From Agarilytica sp045430305 (lineage in GTDB: Bacteria > Pseudomonadota > Gammaproteobacteria > Pseudomonadales > Cellvibrionaceae): a stretch of DNA of 64,000 nucleotides. The position numbers were made by a program, and so were the translations under genes. The notes beneath the pieces were generated by a model that was not told the DNA's origin, did not search any database, and saw nothing but the letters and a program-made list of their open reading frames with translations. How positions within the stretch are numbered: position 1 is the stretch's first letter; every line of letters starts with the position of its first letter. Shown here one piece after another: positions 52,467 through 60,946 of the stretch. The DNA lies in NCBI GenBank assembly GCA_045430305.1, contig JAILXW010000003.1:558001-622000 (forward strand). Reading direction: 5' to 3'.

Positions 52467-53756
52467 CTAGGCGACCGAAGCCTCGCTGACTATACGGGTT
52501 TTAGGAAAGCGGCAAATAAATGTACTGCCTTTACCTAAAATGGATTCTACTTTTAGTTCAGCATCGTGCTTCATGAGGGCGTGTTTAACAATGGCAAGAC
52601 CCAAACCGGTGCCGCCCATGTTTGAAGCTCGGCCTTCGTCTATGCGATAAAACCGTTCGGTAATGCGGGGCAGGTGTTTCGCATCTATACCCTTGCCCTG
52701 ATCGTTAACACTAATGATGCAACCTTCGTGATTAACTTTTGCTCGAATAGAAATGTGGCCGCCGTTCGGTGAATATTTTACAGCGTTAAATACTAGGTTT
52801 GAAATTGCGCTATAAAGCTCATTGTCATTACCAAAAAGTTTTAAGCCTTTTTCAACGTCACAAATAAAATTATGTCTGCCCTCGCTTAGAATTTTCGCAT
52901 CTAAAATAATGGCCTGAACCAGGGTGTCAAGCTGTACTGAACTTGAGTTGTCGGCGGCTTCATCGGTTTCTAAACGGCTCAATGTGATTAGGTCATTGAC
53001 TAAGTCGGCCATACGGTCACTTTGTTGTAGCATTTGTTTTAACGCGTTTTGCCAGGTGGGTGATACGTCGGGCGCATCAACTAACGTTTCGATGTAGCCT
53101 TTGATGACCGTAAGGGGGGTGCGTAATTCATGGCTGACATTGCTGACAAAATCTTTGCGCATCTGTTCGAGGCGTTTCACTCGCGTGACATCGCGCACAA
53201 CGATCAGTCTTTCACCATGGCCGAAAGGGTGAACATGAAACTGCAAGCGCTGCCCTTCTTTGCGTGGCGATTCGACTTCTATAGGTTGCGAAAAATCTTG
53301 TGACTCAAAATAGGTAATGAGTTTCGGTGAGCGAATGAAGTTGACGAGCTTGTGACCGAGGTCGATATTCTGGAAAGCGAAAAATACTTGAGCGGTTCTA
53401 TTCCACCATTCAATATTGCCGCGTGAGTCAACTAATATGACGGCGTCGTTAAGCGCTGACGTCATTTCTTGCACGCGGTTTACAATGGCTTGCAAGCGAA
53501 CCTTGTCTTTTTCGAATCGGCGACAGATCAGCCGCACTTCATCGGCAATCTCTCCCACAACACCACCAAAGTCATCGCTTGGTGGCCTTTTGCGGCGTGT
53601 CTCTGTCACCCAGCTTTCAAGCTCTTTCATGCGGTAAAGCAAAAAGCCGATATAGCCTAACAACGTGACTGTTAGGCATACAGCTACAGCCTTTACGCTG
53701 TAGCCTACGATGAGCGCGCCGCATAAAAGCAGGCTTAACCAGCGTAATTCTTTCAT
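52467..53756 (-). CDS. phoR: Phosphate regulon sensor kinase PhoR
   Basis: A 429-residue histidine kinase with two N-terminal membrane segments, a short linker, a PAS-like domain (NDAVILVDSRGNIEWWN) and the kinase core. The acceptor His is in SNVSHELRTPL near 209. ATPase motifs are NLVFNAVKYSP, DQGKGID and GTGLGLAI. Lack of a periplasmic sensor domain is normal for PhoR, which senses through the phosphate transporter. The gene follows phoB on the same strand with a 192-base gap. Confidence 0.94.
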   Translation of the reverse strand: MKELRWLSLLLCGALIVGYSVKAVAVCLTVTLLGYIGFLLYRMKELESWVTETRRKRPPSDDFGGVVGEIADEVRLICRRFEKDKVRLQAIVNRVQEMTSALNDAVILVDSRGNIEWWNRTAQVFFAFQNIDLGHKLVNFIRSPKLITYFESQDFSQPIEVESPRKEGQRLQFHVHPFGHGERLIVVRDVTRVKRLEQMRKDFVSNVSHELRTPLTVIKGYIETLVDAPDVSPTWQNALKQMLQQSDRMADLVNDLITLSRLETDEAADNSSSVQLDTLVQAIILDAKILSEGRHNFICDVEKGLKLFGNDNELYSAISNLVFNAVKYSPNGGHISIRAKVNHEGCIISVNDQGKGIDAKHLPRITERFYRIDEGRASNMGGTGLGLAIVKHALMKHDAELKVESILGKGSTFICRFPKTRIVSEASVA

Positions 53757-53948
53757 AAGATTGGTTTGGGGGTGTCGCTGTATCTGTGTATACAGAATAC
53801 TTGATCTGAGGGGGTCATCCTACCAGTTTTAGTGGCCTGCTCTGAACCCTGGCTGGCATTACTTTGATGTACCTCAAGCAAAATTCTACCTGCGATGCTA
53901 GTGCCTATCGGGGTAATGATAATACTCAGCGAAGTGTAGCAGTGAATG

Positions 53949-54656
53949 TTATTTGGGGCTGAGAGGGACTTGTTGTGAAAAACGATAACCTGAGCCGCGA
54001 ACGGTTTGAATGTAGCGATCGTGCGCTTCCACGCTGAGGGCTTTACGCAAACGACGGATGTGAACATCGACAGTACGCTCTTCGACATACACATTGCCGC
54101 CCCAGACATGATCGAGTAGCTGGCTACGGCTGTATACACGTTCTTGGTGAGTAAGAAAAAATTCCAGCAAGCGGTATTCGGTTGGCCCCATAGTAATCGC
54201 GGTGTTATTGATGGATACGCGGTGACTGCTGGGGTCTAGCTGTAAGCCATCCACTTGAATGGGGTCTTCGGCATCTAGAGAATCTGTGCGGCGCAGCACC
54301 GCCTTAAGCCGTGCGACCAATTCGCGTGGTGAGAATGGCTTGGTGATATAGTCATCGGCACCCACATCCAAACCTTGGATTTTGTTGTCTTCCTCGCCTT
54401 TGGCCGTGAGCATGATGATCGGAGTTTCTTGTGTAACGTCATTGAGCTTTAAGCGGCGAGCCAGCTCGATTCCGCTGGTGCCCGGCAACATCCAATCGAG
54501 TAGCACCAGGTCGGGTCGCTGGTCGACAATTAAGCTATGGGCCTCCTGGGCGTCTGAGGCTTCGATGACAGAGTATTCGGCCATCTCTAAAGCAACGCGG
54601 AGCATATCTCGAATAGGTGCTTCGTCGTCGACGATAAGAATTGTTTTATCTGGCAT
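53949..54656 (-). CDS. phoB: Phosphate regulon response regulator PhoB
   Basis: A 235-residue OmpR-family regulator. The acceptor is Asp54 (VLLDWMLPG), with the KPFSPREL Lys motif and a winged helix at the end (GPTEYRLLEFFLTH, VDVHIRRLRKAL). When phosphorylated by PhoR it switches on phosphate scavenging genes. A Pho box lies upstream, so it should activate itself. Gene order ubiA-phoB-phoR agrees with Pseudomonas. Confidence 0.95.
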   Translation of the reverse strand: MPDKTILIVDDEAPIRDMLRVALEMAEYSVIEASDAQEAHSLIVDQRPDLVLLDWMLPGTSGIELARRLKLNDVTQETPIIMLTAKGEEDNKIQGLDVGADDYITKPFSPRELVARLKAVLRRTDSLDAEDPIQVDGLQLDPSSHRVSINNTAITMGPTEYRLLEFFLTHQERVYSRSQLLDHVWGGNVYVEERTVDVHIRRLRKALSVEAHDRYIQTVRGSGYRFSQQVPLSPK

Positions 54657-54794
54657 TGCGAACCAACATTAGTAAAGCAAATGACTGTAGCCGCAAACGT
54701 GAACTGAAGTTTGTGGGCCGCTATTTAGTGGTGTGTCGCTTAAGGTTTCACCATTTTGTAGCGATGAGCGACAGAAGCATTAAATAAAGCTTGT

Positions 54795-54812
54795 GTTGCA
54801 ATTTTATGACAT
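54795..54812 (-). promoter_or_regulatory. Pho box upstream of phoB
   Basis: Read on the minus strand, ATGTCATAAAATTGCAAC matches the 18-base PhoB consensus CTGTCATAWAWCTGTCAY at about 14 positions. It lies 140 bases before the phoB start. The rest of the 230-base gap to the ubiA end holds no gene. Confidence 0.7.
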
Positions 54813-54886
54813 CTAGCGGGAATTGTTGGAAAGAGGCAGTTTTCATTGCCGAAACTCGGTTTGGCGCTCAAATATTCGATCGTTTG

Positions 54887-55759
54887 CTATATGTCGCGTA
54901 AGGCGAAGTCGGCCACGATGCCGAGAAATATCACCATGCCAACCCAATTATTGTTGATAAAGGCTGCAAAACAGTTCGCCGGCACGCGATCCTTGATTAG
55001 ATACTGTTGGTAGGCAAACAGTGCTGCGGCAATAATAAGGCTGGAATAATAGACATCGCCCAGTTCAAAGCGGGAACCAATGATAAACAGAGATACAAGT
55101 GTGATGGCTTGCAGGCTGGCAGTCGCTACGCGATCCATATCACCAAACAGAATGGCGGTAGATTTTACGCCGATTTTCACATCGTCTTCGCGGTCGCACA
55201 TGGCATAAAAGGTGTCGTAGGCGACCGTCCAAATGACCACCGTGGTATAAACCAGCCAGATGGCACCATCGAGTGCACCGGTTTGGGCGGCAAAAGCCAT
55301 GGGTACGGCCCAGGCGAAAGCGCCCCCCAGTACCACCTGAGGCAGGTGGGTATAGCGCTTCATAAAAGGGTAACAAAAAGCTAGCGCGAGCCCGCCAAGT
55401 GACAGCAGCATGGTGAGTTTGTTGGTAAGGCATACGAGCAAGGCGGCAAACGCACACAGAGCAACAAACAAGGCGATCGCTTCTTTTGTGCTGACACGAC
55501 CAGAGGCTAAGGGGCGGCCTTTGGTTCGGCGCACATGACCGTCGACATTACGATCCGCAATGTCATTAATAACGCAGCCAGCAGAGCGCATAATGGTGGC
55601 ACCAAGAACGAAGATAACCAGTACATCCCAATCAGGGAAACCCTCTGCGGCCAGCCAGAGTGCCCACAAGGTTGGCCACAAAACTAGATAGATGCCAATG
55701 GGGCGGTGTAGGCGCATGAGTTCGCCATAGAGGGTGATTTTTTCGCGGCTTATCATCAT
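54887..55759 (-). CDS. ubiA: 4-hydroxybenzoate polyprenyltransferase UbiA
   Basis: Membrane enzyme that joins a polyprenyl chain to 4-hydroxybenzoate in ubiquinone synthesis. It shows the first Asp-rich motif NDIADRNVDGHV near residue 70 and the second DREDDVKIGVKS near residue 190. About eight membrane segments are visible. A TTG 45 bases upstream also opens the frame, but the ATG pair at 55759/55756 gives the usual N-terminus. ubiC is not next to it. Confidence 0.94.
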   Translation of the reverse strand: MMISREKITLYGELMRLHRPIGIYLVLWPTLWALWLAAEGFPDWDVLVIFVLGATIMRSAGCVINDIADRNVDGHVRRTKGRPLASGRVSTKEAIALFVALCAFAALLVCLTNKLTMLLSLGGLALAFCYPFMKRYTHLPQVVLGGAFAWAVPMAFAAQTGALDGAIWLVYTTVVIWTVAYDTFYAMCDREDDVKIGVKSTAILFGDMDRVATASLQAITLVSLFIIGSRFELGDVYYSSLIIAAALFAYQQYLIKDRVPANCFAAFINNNWVGMVIFLGIVADFALRDI

Positions 55760-56093
55760 AAGGGTGTTAGCAGTGCAAAGGAGGTTAGTGGGCTCATGGT
55801 GCAAATAAGATTAAAGCGTTTGTCGGTGTCGCGTATTCATTACATGAAGCGTCGGTGAGTATTGGTGGGTCAGCAATATGTAAATCTACGTGCGTATTAG
55901 TAGCGCTTTCATACGTGTATTTTGCAGTGAACGATACCATTAATGTACTTGGTCGTCACATCTACAAGAATAATTTAGTGATGTGAAAATATTAAATATC
56001 GTAGGGGCTATTTGTAAGTACGGAACAATATTGCTTTGGCGATTTAGTCTATATTTATTAGCAACAATTTCGGTGCGAACCTCGGAGATGTCA
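55760..56093. other. Intergenic region between ubiA and the HU gene
   Basis: About 330 bases between divergent genes. It must hold both promoters. I found no matched promoter hexamers that I would defend and no terminator, RNA gene or repeat worth naming. Confidence 0.5.
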
Positions 56094-56366
56094 ATGAAAA
56101 AGTCGGACCTCGTAAGCAATGTTGCAAGTGCTGCAGTTTTGTCAAACCGCCAGGCAGATGAAGCTGTATCGGCCACCTTTGAACATATTACCAATGCACT
56201 CGCGCGGGGCGAATCATTCAACCTTGCTGGGTTCGGGTCGTTTGTCGTTAAGACGCGGCAGGCGCGTACGGGTCGAAACCCGCAAACAGGTGAAAGTATC
56301 GAAATTGCTGAATGTCGTCAGGTGGGGTTTAAAGCGGGTAAATCGTTGCGCGAGGGTCTAAATTAG
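56094..56366 (+). CDS. HU-family DNA-binding protein
   Basis: A 90-residue histone-like protein. It has the HU/IHF core GFGSFVVKTRQARTGRNPQTGE, whose Arg and Pro insert into the DNA minor groove. The ATG at 56094 is seven bases after GGAG; the open frame reaches far upstream (55983) without support. HU or IHF-like identity cannot be split from the sequence alone. A similar gene lies near recG and ubiA in Pseudomonas. Confidence 0.93.
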   Translation: MKKSDLVSNVASAAVLSNRQADEAVSATFEHITNALARGESFNLAGFGSFVVKTRQARTGRNPQTGESIEIAECRQVGFKAGKSLREGLN

Positions 56367-56383
56367 AATTGTGCTTTAGATGG

Positions 56384-57805
56384 CTATTTCTGATTGCTGC
56401 TCATAAAAGGAATTAACACTTCGAAAGTGCTGCCTTGGCCATGCACGCTTTGCACGTCTATTTGCCCGCCGAGCAACCGGGTTAAATTGCTCACCAGGGT
56501 TAGGCCCAAGCCGGTGCCTTGAATTTTACGTGTGTTGGTGTCTTCTACTTGCTCAAAGCTTAAAAACAACCGAGGTAAATCTTCATCTTTAATACCGATG
56601 CCGGTATCGGTCACCATAATACGAATGCATTTACCAAGTTCTTCGTCTTCTTTTTCGCTGGCAATTAAATGCACTGAGCCTTCTTTGGTGTATTTAATTG
56701 CGTTAGACAACAAGTTGACAACGATTTGCCGTACCTTGGTACGGTCTGAAAAAATGCGTTGATCGGTATCGGCAGTAAACTTAAGTTGAATTTTTTTACC
56801 TTTACCTAATGGCTTTAACTGATTAAATACGTCATCACATAATTCGGCAACGGCAAACTCGGTGATGTCGAGGCTCATTTTACCGGATTCGATTTTGGTG
56901 ATATCCAGGGTTGCTGAAACTTGTTCGTTTAATTGCATGCCGGCACTTTTTATCATGCCTAACCAGCGCGTTTGGTTTTCTGAAATTTGTTCGTGTAAGT
57001 CACCTAAGAGTAAATCTGAAAAACCAACGATTGCGTTTAATGGCGAGCGCAACTCGTGCACCATTTTTGCGTAAAACTCTTTACGTGCAGCCGAACGTTG
57101 CTCATCGGCGATTTTTTCCGCCTCTTTTTGTGCGGAAATATCGAAGGCGTAGCCCACCATGGTGGATTCTTCATCGCTTTCGAGTAAATGAAAATGCCAC
57201 ATGAATACTTGGTCACCAATGGCGACTTCAGAGGTTTCATCTTGATACTTGTTGGCGAGCAGTTTTTCTCCAATGAGGTGTATATCTTCAGGAATAACGT
57301 GAGCGTTGCCTTGTTCATCAAAACCGTATTCAAGAATTAATTCTTGTAAAGCAGTGTTGCCAAAAAGCATTTGGCCGTCGAGTACAAATTCTGCAAGTGG
57401 TGCGGGGCTTTTTTCTACGTATTCAGAAAACTTTTCCATTTCGGCCTGGTTGTGCAGGCGGGTGGAGTTGTCGACAAAACTGATAACGCGTGATGCTTCG
57501 CCGTAGCCAACGGGAATAACTCGGTAGTCGATGGAAACGTAATTGCCGTTCTTATGTTTCCAAAGTGTCGAACGGGTTTCCGTTTCTGAGTGGCGTGAAA
57601 GAAGGGCGCATGAATTCGTTTCGTGTAAATCGCCGCGGGTTTCTGCGCACAGCACTTCGTGTGGGTCGCGACCGTAAAGACCTTTACGAGAATAGCCAAG
57701 CACCGCTTGAGCCATTGGGGAAAGCTCAATAATACGGTTGTGACGATTGAGTCCAATTAAGCCGTCGGGCCAACTGTTGAACCAGTTGTTTTCTGAATCA
57801 GGCAT
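56384..57805 (-). CDS. Soluble PAS-domain histidine kinase
   Basis: A 473-residue kinase without membrane segments. Two PAS-like domains (about 10-115 and 125-235) come first; the first begins WPDGLIGLNRHNRIIELSP. The HisKA domain has KMVHELRSPLNAIVGFSD, near residue 250. ATPase motifs are NLLSNAIKYT, DTGIGIKDED and GTGLGLTLV. It overlaps the HD-GYP gene by eight bases, and the two are probably one operon. No receiver is attached, so a response partner must be elsewhere. Confidence 0.9.
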   Translation of the reverse strand: MPDSENNWFNSWPDGLIGLNRHNRIIELSPMAQAVLGYSRKGLYGRDPHEVLCAETRGDLHETNSCALLSRHSETETRSTLWKHKNGNYVSIDYRVIPVGYGEASRVISFVDNSTRLHNQAEMEKFSEYVEKSPAPLAEFVLDGQMLFGNTALQELILEYGFDEQGNAHVIPEDIHLIGEKLLANKYQDETSEVAIGDQVFMWHFHLLESDEESTMVGYAFDISAQKEAEKIADEQRSAARKEFYAKMVHELRSPLNAIVGFSDLLLGDLHEQISENQTRWLGMIKSAGMQLNEQVSATLDITKIESGKMSLDITEFAVAELCDDVFNQLKPLGKGKKIQLKFTADTDQRIFSDRTKVRQIVVNLLSNAIKYTKEGSVHLIASEKEDEELGKCIRIMVTDTGIGIKDEDLPRLFLSFEQVEDTNTRKIQGTGLGLTLVSNLTRLLGGQIDVQSVHGQGSTFEVLIPFMSSNQK

Positions 57806-59072
57806 CTAGTGTCAGTCGTTTGTGTGTTGGATCCGTCGCATTGGCGGCATCGATGACGCTTTCTATGGCTGTGGCGCGTTTTTGTTCTTCTTGGCTCGCC
57901 AAATCAATATAAATAGGAGTATCTAATACTTTTCCGTTCGCGTCGATATGTATTTCTACCAAAGGTAATAGGGGTGTTTCGCTATGAACCTCTCGTACAA
58001 TTCCAACGCGGCCGTCGTTAAGTTTCACGGCAGTAGAAATTGGGTAAACGCCCAGAAGTGATATTAAACTCGCAACCACGTTGTTGTCATACATGCCCTG
58101 TTGTGCTTCCAGATAAAGTACCCGCAGGGCATTGTTGGGGAGCATGCCGGGTTTGTCGTTGAGCTGATGAACTAATTCATCGTAGCGATCAACTACGGCA
58201 AAAAGCTTGCTGAGAGGGTGTAGGGCGTTGCCGCGCATTTGTTTTGGGTAGCCGCTGCCGTCACACCGTTCATGGTGTTCTTCTATAACGCGCGAACTTA
58301 TTTCAGGTATTTTGCAATTGCTAAGAAAGCGCACGCCGAGTTCACTGTGTCGCTCAATTAATTTAGTTTCTGTTTCGGTATAGGGTGTGCGTTTGCCCAT
58401 AAGTTGGATAGGGATTTGCGCCCAGCCCGCTTCGTGTAACAGCGCAGCAACACCCAGTGCTTCGTAGGCTTGTTCGTTGATCTTCATTACTCGCGCAAGG
58501 TTTAGTGCAATGCACAAAGTGCTAAAACTGTGGTCGGCGAGCTTTTGTGTGCGGCGACTTAAGTGGGCGAGATTGAGCAGGGCTTGATTGTTCCGTGCCA
58601 AGCTTTCTAGTGTTTGATCTATGAGGGGAAGCAGCGGCTCTGTTTCAATGTTTTTCCCTGCAGTGATATCAGCGAGAGCATGATGAATCGCATCGCGTAC
58701 TTCTTTGCGAATTTTTAGCCCTTTTTGCATTTCTGCTTCGAGCATTCGACCGCGTTTTTCTGCAGCGGTTTGTGGCGTGGTCGTTTTTAGTATTTCAGTT
58801 GGGTTTGCTTCTTTGGGGTGGCTTTTTTCTTTGCTGGCGTTTGGCTCGGGCGCTTCTTCCTTATTGCTTGTGTCTATGTCGAGCCCTTTATTGGGGTCGA
58901 TAACAAGGTTTTTTACACCGGCATTTTTTAGCAGCTGAATGTCTTTTTCAGATTTAACCGTGCGGCTGTGCGAAAGGAAGGGGCTGTCGACCCAGGGTAT
59001 GTCAAGTTTGGAAATATGCATGCCTACTTTCAGCGATGAAAGAGGGATGCTCTTGCTTCGTTTTTTTACCAT
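57798..59072 (-). CDS. HD-GYP domain protein with variant metal motif
   Basis: A 424-residue protein with an N-terminal DUF3391-like segment (LKVGMHISKLDIPWVDSPF), a Lys/Glu/Pro-rich linker, and a C-terminal HD-GYP domain from about residue 150. HD-GYP enzymes degrade cyclic di-GMP with a bi- or tri-metal site. The first motif usually reads HD; here it is HE in LLHEAGWAQIP near 212, while the second motif EHHERCDGSGYP near 267 is intact. GK after HD is also changed to GW. Activity may be reduced or lost. It overlaps a soluble histidine kinase gene. Confidence 0.85.
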   Translation of the reverse strand: MVKKRSKSIPLSSLKVGMHISKLDIPWVDSPFLSHSRTVKSEKDIQLLKNAGVKNLVIDPNKGLDIDTSNKEEAPEPNASKEKSHPKEANPTEILKTTTPQTAAEKRGRMLEAEMQKGLKIRKEVRDAIHHALADITAGKNIETEPLLPLIDQTLESLARNNQALLNLAHLSRRTQKLADHSFSTLCIALNLARVMKINEQAYEALGVAALLHEAGWAQIPIQLMGKRTPYTETETKLIERHSELGVRFLSNCKIPEISSRVIEEHHERCDGSGYPKQMRGNALHPLSKLFAVVDRYDELVHQLNDKPGMLPNNALRVLYLEAQQGMYDNNVVASLISLLGVYPISTAVKLNDGRVGIVREVHSETPLLPLVEIHIDANGKVLDTPIYIDLASQEEQKRATAIESVIDAANATDPTHKRLTLDA

Positions 59073-59240
59073 AGAATCATAAACTCCGCTAAGCCGAAGC
59101 TAAGACTCTAGCGGAGCCTTGGGAGGAATATGTGGTTAATGGCGTCTTTTTCTTAATTTTGTCGTCGCTTTTGTCGGTGATTGTGTACTGCTGTCAGATG
59201 ATGAGGGTCCTTTCGCGCGTGGCTTCCTTGCACGTAGCGT

Positions 59241-60623
59241 TCAACCTCGCATTTTTTCAGCTATTTCATCTAAGTCATCGCCCGAATCAAGAATATTTTC
59301 CACGGTGGTGCGTGCGGTTTCTGGGTCTAGGTGTAGGTCTTGATAAATGCTTTCAGGAATTTCTCGGCCAAGAGAACTGCCAAAGCCTGCATTAGCGAGT
59401 AAGTAGTGAGCAACGTAGGCTAGCTTGGCATATTCGTTGTGTTCGCCATCAAAGTTGGTGTTGTACTTTTGGCGTAAGGCCGTCACAACTTCGGCGGGCA
59501 TACTCCAATTGTCGAGTAGCCAAGCAGCAATTTGGTTACCGGTAACGCCGATCATGTGTTGTTCGACAGTGGCAGATGGCACGTGCGGGTTAGCCGTCGC
59601 CATACGGGTAATGCCCTGGAAGTAGGGGGGGAATACCTCGGCTAAAACGAGCTGGCCAAAATTATTGAGTAGGCCAGAAAGGTACGCCATACCAAAGCTA
59701 GGGCGGTGTTTGCGTTCGATGCTTGTTACCAAGCCTTCTACCACTGCCGCGGTGTACACAGAGCTGCGCCAATACTCGTCTACTTCTTGCTTGGTCATGG
59801 CTTCCATGGTCAATGTTTTGCCAAGTGAAAGGCCTAGCGCAAGGTTAAGTACCATGTCGAAACCGAGTACGCGAACTATCGCATCATGGACCGATTTGAT
59901 TTTGCCTGGCGCAGAATAGTACGGCGACGCGGCCCAGCTCACCACTTGTGCGGCCAGGCTTGGGTCGATCTCAACAATGTTGGTGAGGTCGCTGATATCG
60001 GCATTCGGGTCGGCGCGTAATTTAATAATACGTTGTGCAGTTTCGGGTAGCGGTGGCAGTTCAAGAGTTTCGTCTAGACGTGCCTTAATGCGACGTTCAG
60101 TAAAGCGGTCAATAGATGAGAGAATTTGGCTTTCGTCTAGGGATGGATCCGTTACCAACGAAGGTGCTTTTAACGTAAATGTGCCGACTTCGGCGGTTGC
60201 GACCATGCTGGAAAACTCTGATTGCCTCATCTCAAGCGCGCTGCCGAAAGACCCCGATTCCAAAAGCAGGTTGTCTTGCTTCAACAGCGAGTCTTCCACA
60301 AATGTTTGCATGCCTTGCCAGCGAGGAATAGCCGGAATAGTACTCAAATCCATCTTGCTGATGATGGGGCGAATTTCTGCGGCAGAAACAGCTTCAAAGC
60401 GGCGTGAAAAATGACGAAACATCGCATCGAGATCGAGTATGTGGTCGGCCGGCAGCAACACTTGTACACGCCCCTTCGCGTCTTGAATTAGCATAGACTT
60501 CACCAAACACGGTGCGCGCTCACCGGAAACCAGCGTCAATTTGTTTTGGCTGTCGTACTGTTTGACGTTGTATTGAACATTTTGGCTTTCGAGTAAGGTT
60601 AAAACGCTGTTAGGTACGGACAC
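59241..60623 (-). CDS. YbaK-like/HDOD fusion protein
   Basis: A 460-residue protein with a YbaK/ProX-like aminoacyl-tRNA-deacylase fold in residues about 1-155 (CLVKSMLIQDAKGRVQVLLPAD) and an HDOD domain at about 195-400 (ELPPLPETAQRIIKLRADPNADISDLTNIVEIDP). HDOD is a degenerate HD signalling fold. The GTG start follows a strong AAGGAG six bases upstream. Such fusions are found in Pseudomonas near recG. Function is not known. Confidence 0.85.
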   Translation of the reverse strand: MSVPNSVLTLLESQNVQYNVKQYDSQNKLTLVSGERAPCLVKSMLIQDAKGRVQVLLPADHILDLDAMFRHFSRRFEAVSAAEIRPIISKMDLSTIPAIPRWQGMQTFVEDSLLKQDNLLLESGSFGSALEMRQSEFSSMVATAEVGTFTLKAPSLVTDPSLDESQILSSIDRFTERRIKARLDETLELPPLPETAQRIIKLRADPNADISDLTNIVEIDPSLAAQVVSWAASPYYSAPGKIKSVHDAIVRVLGFDMVLNLALGLSLGKTLTMEAMTKQEVDEYWRSSVYTAAVVEGLVTSIERKHRPSFGMAYLSGLLNNFGQLVLAEVFPPYFQGITRMATANPHVPSATVEQHMIGVTGNQIAAWLLDNWSMPAEVVTALRQKYNTNFDGEHNEYAKLAYVAHYLLANAGFGSSLGREIPESIYQDLHLDPETARTTVENILDSGDDLDEIAEKMRG

Positions 60624-60946
60624 GTGTCGCTCCTTTAGTGCTAGAGATTATCTAGATTATTTAACTAGTGTGGCGCAGACGCGGTGTCGCGCGACGTTGA
60701 ACGTGGCCATAACTGTTTCAATGGGGGAGCCAACGCACTATGAGGTTCTTAGATCGTTTTATGAAATATAGCTGTATAGGCTGCTTTCGCTAGCGATTCT
60801 CTCTCTACAGTCTAGTTTATGATACCTAGGGCGCATTTAGCGTAAGACTTTGGTCTTGGCTTAGATTGAATTGCTTCTAAACACTCGTGCGTCTTATCCC
60901 TTTGACATAAATTAGATCGACTTAAGTGCTGGCGTTCAATTCTTTG
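60624..60946. other. Intergenic region between recG and the HDOD gene
   Basis: About 320 bases after recG and before the HDOD start, both on the minus strand. It must hold the HDOD promoter. I see no strong promoter hexamers, terminator or RNA gene in it. Confidence 0.5.

Noticed and set aside
59977..60414. 145-residue plus-strand frame in the YbaK-HDOD gene
   Set aside because: Antisense shadow of a gene with a strong start and two domains.
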